From an uncultured Clostridium sp. (lineage in GTDB: Bacteria > Bacillota > Clostridia > Clostridiales > Clostridiaceae), in assembly GCF_947072515.1 (NCBI RefSeq), contig NZ_CAMTIG010000017.1, forward strand, positions 1 to 64,000: DNA of 64,000 nt, written 5' to 3'. Below the pieces are notes generated by a model that did no database searches, was not told the origin of the DNA, and saw only the letters and a list, made by a program, of their open reading frames with translations. The position numbers and the translations under genes are program-made. Positions 8,990 to 17,233 of the stretch are shown in pieces (the stretch's first letter is position 1; the number at the start of each line of letters is the position of its first letter).

Positions 8990-9535
8990 TTATTTTGTAT
9001 TAGAATCATCAGTTGGAGCAGGAGCAGGTACGGACTCTATGTTTTTTTCATGTTTTTCTTTAGGTGGATTTACGTATTTATTTACTAAAATTGCAACTAT
9101 AATTCCTACAGCAGTATCAATACTTCTATTTAAAGCATAAGCATAAGATTGAGGACCACTATAGTTAACCATGATTACTAAAAATACTATACAAGCGATA
9201 GTTACAGAACCAGGTTTATTAAAAAGATTACAAGTGTAAATAACTAGGACGATTCCAACCCCTGTTACAAAGGGAATATATGTATCAAGAACGGTTAAAT
9301 TAATTAAAATGTATATGAAGAGTGTACCAAATAAAGCTCCAAATACTGTTCCTATAAGTCTGTTTTTTCCCATTGTAAAACTACTAGAAACTGTATCTTT
9401 CATACAGATAACAGCAGCTATGCATGCATAGAAAGGGTTTTCGCCACCCATGAATTTAAATATAAGCATACATATTACTACAGCCAAAGCTGTTTTTATA
9501 TTTCTTAATCCAATTTTGTGAAAGTTAAGTTTCAT
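8990..9535 (-). CDS. Aromatic acid exporter/FUSC-like membrane protein
   Basis: At 181 aa with about five to six membrane helices, it looks like the membrane domain of the ArAE_1/FUSC family. Hallmarks are RNIKTALAVVICMLIF at the N terminus, GKNRLIGTVFGALFGTLF near residue 55-73, and NRSIDTAVGIIVAILVNKYVNPP near 134-156. The C-terminal tail is Pro/Ala-rich and hydrophilic, and the soluble C-terminal domain of longer homologues is absent. The family is linked to efflux of aromatic acids, but the substrate here is unknown. The ATG has a GGAGGTAA site. Confidence 0.8.
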   Translation of the reverse strand: MKLNFHKIGLRNIKTALAVVICMLIFKFMGGENPFYACIAAVICMKDTVSSSFTMGKNRLIGTVFGALFGTLFIYILINLTVLDTYIPFVTGVGIVLVIYTCNLFNKPGSVTIACIVFLVIMVNYSGPQSYAYALNRSIDTAVGIIVAILVNKYVNPPKEKHEKNIESVPAPAPTDDSNTK

Positions 9536-9625
9536 TATTAAATTACCTCCTAGAAATATAATATATTATATTATAGACTAAAAAGAAAGAATTTCTATAA
9601 ATTGTAAATAAAATTATTAGATTTA

Positions 9626-9654
9626 TTGACAGAAAAAACTATTTAGAATATTAT
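9626..9654 (+). promoter_or_regulatory. SigA promoter of the metG T-box leader
   Basis: Consensus TTGACA (9626-9631) is followed after exactly 17 bases by TATTAT (9649-9654). The T-box RNA begins a few bases further on. Confidence 0.85.
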
Positions 9655-9661
9655 ATAGTTA

Positions 9662-9925
9662 AAATGAAAATGCTATGAAGAGAAGAGTAATTTTAAAAAC
9701 TATCTATAAGAGAGCGAGTGGCGTGGTGAAAGCTTGCGATAGGAGTTAGAATGAAGATGGCCTCGGAGCATAAATCTTGAGCTTAAAGTTAGAGATTTAC
9801 GGATGCAACCGTTACAGTGCAAGGTAAAATATTTACCTATTGAGTTTCTTATTGTGAGATAAGAAAAAAATAGAGTGGTAACACGGTAATTCGTCTCTAT
9901 GCTGAACATAGCATAGGGCTTTTTT
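9662..9925 (+). ncRNA. T-box riboswitch, methionine specifier AUG
   Basis: Stem I can be drawn with the 5' loop-E strand AAGAGUA (from about 9679) opposite GAA-G-AUG-G. This puts the specifier AUG at 9757-9759, a Met codon read by the tRNA-Met anticodon. The AG bulge and distal GGCGUGGUGAAAG loop are present. The T-box core reads AGAGTGGTAACACGG (9872-9886). It is followed by terminator CTCTATGCT/AGCATAGGG (9895-9918) and a T run. Uncharged tRNA-Met should favour antitermination and expression of metG. Confidence 0.92.
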
Positions 9926-9968
9926 ATTGCAAAAGATTATAAAAATTAATTTTAGGAGGTACATTTTT

Positions 9969-11924
9969 ATGTGTAAAAAACCTTATTATATTACAACACC
10001 AATATATTATCCATCAACTAAGCTACATATTGGAAATACTTATACAACTGTAGCTGCTGATGCGATAGCAAGATTTAAAAGATTAACAGGATTTGAAGTA
10101 ATGTTCTTAACAGGATCAGATGAACATGGACAAAAAATTCAAACTATAGCTGAAGAGAAGGGAATCACTCCAAAGGAGCACGTTGATGAAATAGTTGCAG
10201 GAATTAAGAGCCTTTGGGAAATGATGGACATAAGCTATGATAAATTTATAAGAACAACTGATGACTATCATATAAAAGCTGTTCAACAAATCTTTAAGAA
10301 GCTATATGATCAAGGAGACATCTATAAAAGTTCATATGAAGGATCATATTGTACACCTTGTGAATCATTCTGGACTGAAACTCAATTAGTTAATGGAAAT
10401 TGTCCTGATTGTGGAAGACCAGTTCATGAAGCAAAAGAAGAAGCTTACTTCTTTAAAATGAGCAAATATGCAGATAGATTAATAAAATATATAGAAGATC
10501 ATCCTGAATTTATACAACCAGAATCAAGAAAAAATGAAATGTTAAATAACTTCTTAAGACCAGGTCTTCAAGATCTTTGTGTTTCAAGAACAAGTTTTAA
10601 CTGGGGAGTTCCAGTAACATTTGATACAGATCACGTTGTATATGTTTGGATAGATGCATTATCAAACTATATTACTGCTTTAGGATATGGAAGTGATAAT
10701 GATGAGCTATACAAAAAATTCTGGCCTGCAGATGTTCACTTAATAGGAAAAGATATTTTAAGATTCCATACAATTTACTGGCCAATTATGTTAATGGCTT
10801 TAGATTTACCATTACCAAAACAAGTATTTGGGCATGGATGGCTATTAGTTGATGGTGGTAAAATGTCAAAATCAAAAGGAAATGTGGTAGATCCAGTTGC
10901 TTTAGTAAATGGATTTGGAGTAGATGCAGTAAGATACTACTTATTAAAAGAAATTCCTTTTGGTTCAGATGGATTATTTAATAATGAAATATTTATAAAG
11001 AAAATAAATTCAGACCTTTGTAATGACCTTGGAAACTTACTTTCAAGAACAGTTGCAATGGTAGAAAAATACTTTGATGGAGTATTACCAACACCACTTG
11101 ATAAAGAAGATGTTGATTCTGAACTTATAGGATTAGCATTAGAAACTCCTAAAAAAGTTGAAGAAGCAATAGATGAATTAAAAATTCCAGATGCATTAGA
11201 AGCTATATTTGCTTTAATAAGAAGAGCTAATAAATATATTGATGAAACAACACCATGGATTTTAGCTAAGGATGAAGATAAAAAAGATAGATTAGGTACT
11301 GTTTTATATAACTTAGCTGAAACATTAAGATTCTCATCAGTATTATTATCACCATTCTTACCAACTACAGCTGAAAAAATAAATGAACAACTTGCTGTAA
11401 CTGCTAAAGATTGGGCATCATTAGAAGGATTTGATGGAACTGCACCAGGAACTAAAGTTACAAAAGGTGAAGCATTATTCCCAAGAATAGATGTTGATAA
11501 AAAATTAGAAGAACTTGAAGCTTTAAGAGTTGCTCAATTAGAGGAAGTTAAGAAAAAAGAAGCTTTAGAAAAACCACAAGAAATGAAAGAAATTAAAGAA
11601 GAAATAACTATAGAAGATTTCGAAAAACTTGACTTAAGAGTAGTTAAAGTAGTTGAATGTGAGCCAATTAAAAAAGCTAAAAAACTACTTAAATTAAAAG
11701 TAGATTTAGGTGGAGAAATCAGACAGGTAGTTTCAGGAATAGCTATGCATTACAAACCAGAAGATTTAGTAGGAAAATATGTTGTTCTTGTAGCAAACTT
11801 AAAACCTGTTAAATTAAGAGGGGAGTTATCACAAGGTATGATACTTGCAGCATCAGATAATGATGATACAATATTAAACTTAGTGAATCCAGGAAAATTA
11901 CCAACAGGTAGTGAAGTAAGATAG
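9969..11924 (+). CDS. metG: Methionyl-tRNA synthetase with C-terminal tRNA-binding domain
   Basis: This class I enzyme attaches methionine to tRNA-Met. The 651-aa product has the HIGH-equivalent HIGN (residues 19-22), the GSDEHG segment, a four-Cys zinc knuckle (CTPC...CPDC, about 127-146), KMSKSKGN (about 297-304), an anticodon-binding helical domain, and an EMAPII/Arc1p-like OB domain over the last 105 residues or so (starting near IEDFEKLDLRVVKV). I choose ATG 9969, which has an ideal AGGAGGT site. An in-frame start at 9927 lies in the terminator U tract and lacks a site. Expression is governed by the upstream T-box. Confidence 0.96.
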   Translation: MCKKPYYITTPIYYPSTKLHIGNTYTTVAADAIARFKRLTGFEVMFLTGSDEHGQKIQTIAEEKGITPKEHVDEIVAGIKSLWEMMDISYDKFIRTTDDYHIKAVQQIFKKLYDQGDIYKSSYEGSYCTPCESFWTETQLVNGNCPDCGRPVHEAKEEAYFFKMSKYADRLIKYIEDHPEFIQPESRKNEMLNNFLRPGLQDLCVSRTSFNWGVPVTFDTDHVVYVWIDALSNYITALGYGSDNDELYKKFWPADVHLIGKDILRFHTIYWPIMLMALDLPLPKQVFGHGWLLVDGGKMSKSKGNVVDPVALVNGFGVDAVRYYLLKEIPFGSDGLFNNEIFIKKINSDLCNDLGNLLSRTVAMVEKYFDGVLPTPLDKEDVDSELIGLALETPKKVEEAIDELKIPDALEAIFALIRRANKYIDETTPWILAKDEDKKDRLGTVLYNLAETLRFSSVLLSPFLPTTAEKINEQLAVTAKDWASLEGFDGTAPGTKVTKGEALFPRIDVDKKLEELEALRVAQLEEVKKKEALEKPQEMKEIKEEITIEDFEKLDLRVVKVVECEPIKKAKKLLKLKVDLGGEIRQVVSGIAMHYKPEDLVGKYVVLVANLKPVKLRGELSQGMILAASDNDDTILNLVNPGKLPTGSEVR

Positions 11925-11934
11925 TATAAATAAT

Positions 11935-11978
11935 AGCTGCATCAAAAGATAAGATTAGATTTTGATGTGGCTTTTTTT
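11935..11978 (+). terminator. metG terminator
   Basis: Arms GCTGCATCAAAA / TTTTGATGTGGC (one G-T pair) enclose a 13-base loop and are followed by seven Ts. The hairpin sits 10 bases past the metG stop. Confidence 0.85.
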
Positions 11979-12042
11979 AATATGAAAATTTAAAACTTAA
12001 TATAATAAAAAGTAAATAAAACAAATAATAGGAGGTGGAACA

Positions 12043-13410
12043 GTGAAAGTAATAATAGGAAATGCATGGCCTTATGCAAATAGCAAATTGCATCTAGGGA
12101 GAGTGGTAGTATTTATTCCAGGTGATATTTTAGCTAGATATCATAGAAAAAAAGGTGATGAGGTTATTTTTATATCAGGAAGTGATGCGCATGGAAATTT
12201 GATATTATCTAAGGCGGAAGAGGAAAAAATTACACCGATAGAAGTTGTTGAGAAATATCATGGCGAATTTATACGTGAGTTTGAAGCTTTAGATTTTTCT
12301 TTTGATTTATTTTCAAATACTGAAAAAGAGTTTCATAAAGAATGGGTACAAACAAAAATAAAGGAATTATATGATAAAGACTATATATATGAAAATGAAG
12401 GGGATTTATTTTTTAAGCTTTCAAAATTTGAAAATGAAGTGAAAAATATTTTTGAAAGAGGAGAGTTTTGGAGAAAGAATGCAAAGATAATCACAGAAAA
12501 ATATATAAGAGAAGGACTTAGAGATAGAGCGGTAACTAAAGATATTGATTTTGGTGTTAAAGTTCCTTTAGATGGATTTGATGATAAAAGGATATTTGTA
12601 TGGATAGAAGCTTTAATGGGATATCTAACAGCGGCAAAAGAATGCATAGGAAGTGAGGAAAGCTTAAAAGAATATTTTAATGGTGGAGATAGCAGGGTCT
12701 ACCTTATACATGGAAAAGATAATATACCATTCCATACAATAATTTTTACAGGGCTTATATCGGCATTAGGATATGATGATATAAATTTAAGAGTTTTTTC
12801 TAGCAATTATTTAAAGTTAGAAGGGAAAAACTTTTCCACAATAAAAAACTGGGCCTTGTGGATAGATGAGGTTTTAGAAAAATATTCTGTGGATTTAATT
12901 AGATATTTTTTAATTATGAATTCGCCAGAAGAGTGTGATACTGACTTTAGATGGAAAAGCTTTATAAGTTCTAATAATGAATTGGTAGATGAGTTAGAAA
13001 GATTTTGTACTAATACAGTTAATTTGTATAATAAAGAACGCTGTCAAATATATAAAAATAAATACGAAAAAAATAAGATGGATGAGTATTATGAGGATGT
13101 TGGGTTATTAATAGAAAAGGGAAAATTTAAAGACGGGCTAAAATTAATTCTTTCTTTTGTGAAAGAAACTAATAGAGATAAGACATATTCTATTATAAAA
13201 TTAATAAATATAGCAAACTTATTAGAACCGTTTATGCCTAGCTTTAGTCATAAAATATTAGATATATTTAAACTGAAAAATAATTCATTTGAGTTTATTC
13301 ACATAGAAAATGTGGATAGAAATATTGAATATATTGAGACCTTTAGGGTTATGGATAAAAATATTTTTATAGATGAGATAAATAATTTAAAAAAGAAAAA
13401 GTTAAAGTAA
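12043..13410 (+). CDS. Divergent methionyl-tRNA synthetase-like protein without zinc knuckle
   Basis: This 455-aa class I synthetase homologue starts at GTG 12043 behind AGGAGGTGG. It keeps the MetRS frame: WPYANSKLHLG (residues 9-19), FISGSDAHG (44-52), FVWIEALMGYL, HGKDNIPFHTI and a C-terminal anticodon-type helical domain. Key elements differ. HIGH reads HLGR (17-20). The methionine-pocket Leu of the usual ALPYANG is Trp9. The KMSKS loop reads KNFSTIKN (about 261-268). The whole zinc-knuckle connective peptide is missing between IYENEGDLFF and KLSKF. There is also no C-terminal OB domain. It may be a non-canonical or specialised ligase rather than a second housekeeping MetRS. It is not covered by the metG T-box, since a terminator intervenes. 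Confidence 0.8.
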   Translation: MKVIIGNAWPYANSKLHLGRVVVFIPGDILARYHRKKGDEVIFISGSDAHGNLILSKAEEEKITPIEVVEKYHGEFIREFEALDFSFDLFSNTEKEFHKEWVQTKIKELYDKDYIYENEGDLFFKLSKFENEVKNIFERGEFWRKNAKIITEKYIREGLRDRAVTKDIDFGVKVPLDGFDDKRIFVWIEALMGYLTAAKECIGSEESLKEYFNGGDSRVYLIHGKDNIPFHTIIFTGLISALGYDDINLRVFSSNYLKLEGKNFSTIKNWALWIDEVLEKYSVDLIRYFLIMNSPEECDTDFRWKSFISSNNELVDELERFCTNTVNLYNKERCQIYKNKYEKNKMDEYYEDVGLLIEKGKFKDGLKLILSFVKETNRDKTYSIIKLINIANLLEPFMPSFSHKILDIFKLKNNSFEFIHIENVDRNIEYIETFRVMDKNIFIDEINNLKKKKLK

Positions 13411-13457
13411 AATAAAAAACCTAGAATATCTACAATAGGGGGACGAGATATTCTAGG
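13411..13457 (-). terminator. Strong minus-strand terminator hairpin
   Basis: Perfect 12-bp arms (CCTAGAATATCT 13420-13431 and AGATATTCTAGG 13446-13457) are followed on the minus strand by six Us. There is no T run on the plus strand. It is oriented to end minus-strand transcripts, most simply that of the Crp-family gene 130 bases upstream. Confidence 0.8.
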
Positions 13458-13589
13458 CAACCAATCAATTAAGATGGTTATAAGGGGTAAATAATAATGC
13501 TTTAACTACTTTACAAGATTTATTATAAGGCAGAATTGTGGCAGTTTCGTGTCAAAAAATATAAAAAAATATTACAGCAAAAATTAATT

Positions 13590-14261
13590 TTAAAAATCTT
13601 GAAGAAATTCTTTATTTAATATAGTTATTGTTTTTCTATCATAAGAAATTAATCTTTCTTTTTTCATATTTATAAGTTCGCGTGATAGAGATGGTCTTTG
13701 AACACCAAAGCTTTTAGCAAGCTCTTCTTTAGTAGCATTTAAATGTATAGTATTAGAATTTTGCTTTTTCGATTCTGTTAAAAGAAAAAATGAAATTCGC
13801 TCACGTAAAGATTTTGTGTTCAATTGTCTTAGTTTTGAACTTAAAACTAAAGACTTATTAGAAAGATCATTTAAAAATTTAACTAAAAATGTTTCATTAG
13901 ACATTAGTAGTTTTGTAACTGTAGATATATTTATATGTAGTATTTCAGAATTAGCCATTGCAACTACATCTACGGGATAATTTCTTTTAGTAGAAAAAAT
14001 TATATTTTCAGCAAACATACTTTTAGGATATAACTTAGTAATTGTTAAAGTATTTCCTAGGGAATTATTTTGCTGTATATGTACCTCACCAGATATAACT
14101 AAACTTACACAAGTACAAATATCTCCTTCAAAGAAAATAGTTTCTTCTTTAGAATATTTCTTTAATGAAACAGATGTATCATTAAGCAGTTTTTCAAGCT
14201 CATCTTCTGAGAAATGTGAGAAAAGAGCTGTTTCTTTTAATATGTTTAATGTATTGATCAT
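13590..14261 (-). CDS. Crp/Fnr-family transcriptional regulator
   Basis: The 223-aa protein has an N-terminal cyclic-nucleotide-binding-like beta-barrel (about residues 10-125, with EETIFFEGDICTCVSLVISGEVHI) and a C-terminal winged helix-turn-helix (about 150-220, recognition region LAKSFGVQRPSLSRELINMKKE). No Fnr-type N-terminal Cys cluster is visible. Two Cys (ICTC) lie in the barrel. I take ATG 14261, 8 bases after an AGAAGG site. A GTG three codons upstream overlaps that site. It stands alone and divergent from tatD. The effector and targets are unknown. Confidence 0.9.
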   Translation of the reverse strand: MINTLNILKETALFSHFSEDELEKLLNDTSVSLKKYSKEETIFFEGDICTCVSLVISGEVHIQQNNSLGNTLTITKLYPKSMFAENIIFSTKRNYPVDVVAMANSEILHINISTVTKLLMSNETFLVKFLNDLSNKSLVLSSKLRQLNTKSLRERISFFLLTESKKQNSNTIHLNATKEELAKSFGVQRPSLSRELINMKKERLISYDRKTITILNKEFLQDF

Positions 14262-14358
14262 GAAAATCACCTTCTTTAATTAAAGTATAATCTTGTTAGT
14301 ATTATATAATAATGTATAATGAGAAATAAAGTTAAATTTGAGTAAGGAGATAGATGAA

Positions 14359-15132
14359 ATGGAATATAGAATTTTTGATACACATGCTCATTATGATTCA
14401 GAAGATTATGATGAAGACAGAAGTGAACTTATAGAAGAAATGAAAAATAACGGCGTAATAGGAATATTAGATTGTGCGTCATCATATGATAGCGTTAAAG
14501 ACGTAGATATTTTAACTAAAGAATATGACCTTATATATGGAGCACTAGGAATTCATCCAGAAAATGCTGATGAGTTAACAGATGAAAGGTTAGAAGAGAT
14601 AAAAAGTCTCATAATTAAAAACGAGAAAGTTATTGCAGTTGGTGAAATTGGACTTGATTATTATTGGGAAGAAAACCCTCCAAGAGAGGTTCAAAAAGAA
14701 ACCTTCAGAAAGCAAATGGCTCTAGCAAAAGAGCTTGGGTTACCAGTAGTTATTCATGATAGAGATGCACATGGAGACACTTTAGAAATAATAAAGGAAT
14801 TTCCAGAAGTAATTGGAACAGTACATTGTTTTTCAGGAAGTGTTGAGTTTGCAAAAGAATGTATTAAACTTGGATACTATATTGGTTTTACAGGTGTTAT
14901 AACTTTTAAAAATGCAAAAAAATTAGTTCAAGTTGCAAAAGAGATACCTCTAGATAGAATACTTGTAGAGACGGATGCACCTTTTATGGCTCCAACTCCA
15001 AACAGAGGAAAAAGAAATAGATCCGACTATATAAAAGAAATAATAGAAAAAATAGCGGAAACAAGAGGAATCGATAAAAAAGAGTTGAATATTAAGGTAA
15101 ATGAGAATTTTTACAAGTTGATGAATTTATAG
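14359..15132 (+). CDS. tatD: TatD-family metal-dependent deoxyribonuclease
   Basis: The 257-aa TIM-barrel hydrolase has metal ligands DTHAHYD (near residue 6), VGEIGLDYYW (about 91-100), VVIHDRDAHGD, TVHCFSGS and VETDAPFMAP (about 204-213). TatD/YabD proteins act as metal-dependent nucleases. B. subtilis yabD occupies this same place downstream of metS. I choose ATG 14359, 9 bases after TAAGGAGA. A TTG seven codons upstream precedes that site and would leave it inside the gene. Confidence 0.92.
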   Translation: MEYRIFDTHAHYDSEDYDEDRSELIEEMKNNGVIGILDCASSYDSVKDVDILTKEYDLIYGALGIHPENADELTDERLEEIKSLIIKNEKVIAVGEIGLDYYWEENPPREVQKETFRKQMALAKELGLPVVIHDRDAHGDTLEIIKEFPEVIGTVHCFSGSVEFAKECIKLGYYIGFTGVITFKNAKKLVQVAKEIPLDRILVETDAPFMAPTPNRGKRNRSDYIKEIIEKIAETRGIDKKELNIKVNENFYKLMNL

Positions 15133-15160
15133 TTTATAAAGTAAAATGAAATGGATTTGA

Positions 15161-15189
15161 TTGTATAAAAAAAGAAAATATGGTAAAAT
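15161..15189 (+). promoter_or_regulatory. Promoter of the structured leader/YabE-like gene
   Basis: TTGTAT (15161-15166) and TAAAAT (15184-15189) are spaced 17 bases. This puts transcription start near 15196, immediately before the first paired segment of the leader. Confidence 0.6.
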
Positions 15190-15195
15190 TTAAAA

Positions 15196-15357
15196 GGATA
15201 GCTTTACTGTTCGTATGCCATTTAATGGGGATAACCCGTGGGTGAAACTGAAATTGGAAAATTAAAGCCAAAATCATAAAAAAATTATGATAAATACAAT
15301 GGTTTTAAAAGCGAGAGAGCTCTAAGTTAGAAATAACTTTATGGTCAGTGCTCTTGC
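15196..15357 (+). ncRNA. Structured 5' leader, candidate riboswitch
   Basis: GCTTTA (15201-15206) pairs with TAAAGC (15263-15268). This encloses three small hairpins: CCAT/ATGG (15218-15228), ACCC/GGGT (15234-15243) and AATT/AATT capped by GGAA (15252-15263). A second half contains ATCATAA/TTATGAT, TAAGTTA/TAACTT and AGAGC/GCTCT, the last ending just before the AGGAGG site. The GGGGATAACCC..GGGTGAAAC text faintly recalls the ydaO (c-di-AMP) class, which often precedes such wall enzymes. The usual invariant segments (such as CAGCUAAC) are missing, so I leave it unassigned. Confidence 0.5.
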
Positions 15358-15371
15358 CAAAGGAGGGAATA

Positions 15372-16442
15372 ATGGTAGAAAAATTGAAAGCTTGTAGAGA
15401 GAATTTTTCTAAAAGTCCTAAAGCAAAAACAACAATGTTTTTAGCATTATATTTATTAATGGGAACAATAATTTTTACGAATGCTAGAAAAACAATTACG
15501 CTAACTATAGATGACGCAACTGAAACTGTAGTTGTTTATAGTAGGACTGTAGAAGATGTGTTGACATCTAAGGGTATTGAGGTAGAAGAAAAAGATAAGG
15601 TGCAACCAGCTTTAGAATCCAAAGTTAATGAAAATGAAGAGATTATAGTTAAGAATGCAGTTCCTATAGAATTTGCAATGGGAAATAAAAAAACAACTGT
15701 TTACTCAGCAGAAGAAACTATAGGACAAGTTTTAACGGAAAATATGGACGAGCTTAAATCAAAAGGAATTGACTACGATAAGGATTTAGATGAAATAAAT
15801 CCTGGGTTAAATACAAAGGCTATAGCTGATTTAGCTATAAAAATTGTAGATGTAGAAATTAAGACTGTTAAGGAAGACAAATCAATACCTTACGAAACAG
15901 TTGTTAAAAGGGATTCAAACCTTGAGAAAGGTAAAAAAGTAGTTAAAAATGAAGGTACAAATGGAAAGAAACAAGTAAAATATAAGATTACTTATAAAGA
16001 TGGAAAAGAAGTTTCTAAAAAGGAAGTACAATCAAAAACACTTTCAAAACCAGTAAATGCATTAGTAGTTGAAGGTACTAAAAATCCAATTAAGTATATA
16101 CCAAATAGAGGTGGGAGTGCACCTAGTGGCAATGCACCTACAGGGTATAAGAAGAAAATAGTAGTAGAATCAACAGCATATGCCTTACATGGAATAACTG
16201 CAACGGGTACAAAGCCTGTCTACAATCCAGGTGGAATAAGTACAATTGCAGTAGATCCTAGAGTTATTCCGTTAGGAAGCTTAGTATATGTAGAAGGATA
16301 TGGGCTTGCAAGAGCAGCAGATACTGGTGGAGCTATCAAGGGAAATATAATAGATGTATATTTTAATTCGAATGCAGAATGTACACAATGGGGAAGAAAG
16401 CATGGGCTAAATGCCTATATAATTTCATATCCAGGCGAATAG
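15372..16442 (+). CDS. yabE: YabE-like wall protein: ubiquitin-like (DUF348), G5 and 3D domains
   Basis: The 356-aa secreted or membrane-anchored protein has a signal/TM helix at about residues 21-38. One to two DUF348 repeats follow (about 40-145, with TVEDVLTSKGI and TIGQVLTENM). A G5 domain lies at about 160-235 and a C-terminal 3D domain at about 262-356. The 3D domain carries its three Asp: VDPRVIPLG, AADTGG and IDVYF. The 3D domain is a double-psi barrel related to lytic transglycosylase/Rpf enzymes that cleave peptidoglycan. B. subtilis yabE holds the same position before rnmV. ATG 15372 follows AAAGGAGGG; the upstream GTG overlaps the leader. Confidence 0.9.
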   Translation: MVEKLKACRENFSKSPKAKTTMFLALYLLMGTIIFTNARKTITLTIDDATETVVVYSRTVEDVLTSKGIEVEEKDKVQPALESKVNENEEIIVKNAVPIEFAMGNKKTTVYSAEETIGQVLTENMDELKSKGIDYDKDLDEINPGLNTKAIADLAIKIVDVEIKTVKEDKSIPYETVVKRDSNLEKGKKVVKNEGTNGKKQVKYKITYKDGKEVSKKEVQSKTLSKPVNALVVEGTKNPIKYIPNRGGSAPSGNAPTGYKKKIVVESTAYALHGITATGTKPVYNPGGISTIAVDPRVIPLGSLVYVEGYGLARAADTGGAIKGNIIDVYFNSNAECTQWGRKHGLNAYIISYPGE

Positions 16443-16455
16443 TAAGTAAAGAGAG

Positions 16456-16480
16456 AGGGTGCTTTAAGGCATCCTTTTTC
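16456..16480 (+). terminator. Terminator after the YabE-like gene
   Basis: Arms AGGGTGC / GCATCCT with a T run follow the stop by 13 bases. Confidence 0.75.
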
Positions 16481-16502
16481 AATTGTTTAAAAACCTAAAG
16501 AG

Positions 16503-16532
16503 TTTGACATAATGAAAATATATCTGTAAATT
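16503..16532 (+). promoter_or_regulatory. Probable rnmV-rsmA promoter
   Basis: Consensus TTGACA (16503-16508) is followed after 18 bases by TAAATT (16527-16532). Between it and rnmV lies a small hairpin AAACTAG/CTAGTTT followed by TTAAATTTTT (about 16558-16590) that could act as a weak attenuator. Confidence 0.5.
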
Positions 16533-16678
16533 TAATGTATATACAAGTTGAGAGTAATAAACTAGTCTGATTGGCTAGTTTAAATTTTTGAAAAAATCTA
16601 ATTGTAGTTAAGAATATGGAAGAAAGTTAGTATTTTTAATTATAATTAAATAGATGAAATGTTTTATGGAAGGAAGTT

Positions 16679-17233
16679 TTGTTTGTGATTAAAGAAGTTA
16701 TAGTAGTTGAAGGTAGAGATGATATAGATGCTATAAAAAGAGCTGTAGAGGCTGAATGCATTGCAGTAGGTGGATTTGGAATAAATAGAAAAGTAATTGA
16801 GAGAATACAAGAAGCGCAAAAAAGAAAAGGTGTTATAGTGTTTACGGATCCAGATTTTGCGGGAGAAAAAATAAGAAGTATAATTGCTAAAAGAGTCAAG
16901 GGAATAAAACATGCTTATATTTCACAAGATGAGGGGCTTAAAGATGGAGATATTGGTGTTGAAAATGCTTCACCTGAAACTATAATAAAAGCACTAAATA
17001 ATGTTAAGGTAACTGTTGAAGAAAAAAGAGAAGAATATGCTATTGAAGATATGTTATATTTCAAGTTAACAGGAGATAAAGATTCTAAGAAGAGAAGGAT
17101 TCTTTTAGGAAAAATCCTTGGAATTGGATATGGAAATGGAGCACAAATGATTTCAAGATTAAATAATTATGGAATATCTAAAGAAGAGTTTGTGGAAGCA
17201 ATTAAAAAGGTTGAAAAGGAGTTTGATAAATAA
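16679..17233 (+). CDS. rnmV: Ribonuclease M5 (5S rRNA maturase)
   Basis: The 184-aa protein has an N-terminal Toprim domain with the catalytic Glu in VVEGRDD (about residues 9-15) and the DPDFAGEK motif (about 59-66). RNase M5 trims both ends of 5S rRNA precursor. Both the TTG at 16679 and the GTG at 16685 are possible starts after GGAAGG; the GTG gives MIKEVIVVEG, closer to B. subtilis. Its TAA is directly followed by the rsmA ATG, indicating translational coupling, as in the B. subtilis rnmV-ksgA pair. Confidence 0.92.
   Translation: MFVIKEVIVVEGRDDIDAIKRAVEAECIAVGGFGINRKVIERIQEAQKRKGVIVFTDPDFAGEKIRSIIAKRVKGIKHAYISQDEGLKDGDIGVENASPETIIKALNNVKVTVEEKREEYAIEDMLYFKLTGDKDSKKRRILLGKILGIGYGNGAQMISRLNNYGISKEEFVEAIKKVEKEFDK

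Noticed and set aside
9761..9783. The sequence CGGAGCATAAATC in the metG T-box first suggested an Ile-type (AUA or AUC) specifier.
   Set aside because: Refolding with the loop-E pairing (AGAGUA opposite GAA) places the specifier further 5', at AUG 9757-9759. The same alignment gives AAC at the right place in the asnS T-box, so both are ordinary.
13522..13555. TTGACA and TATAAT on the minus strand as a promoter.
   Set aside because: Spacing of 22 bases is outside the 16-18 range for SigA promoters, so it is noted only as a weak hint for an sRNA.
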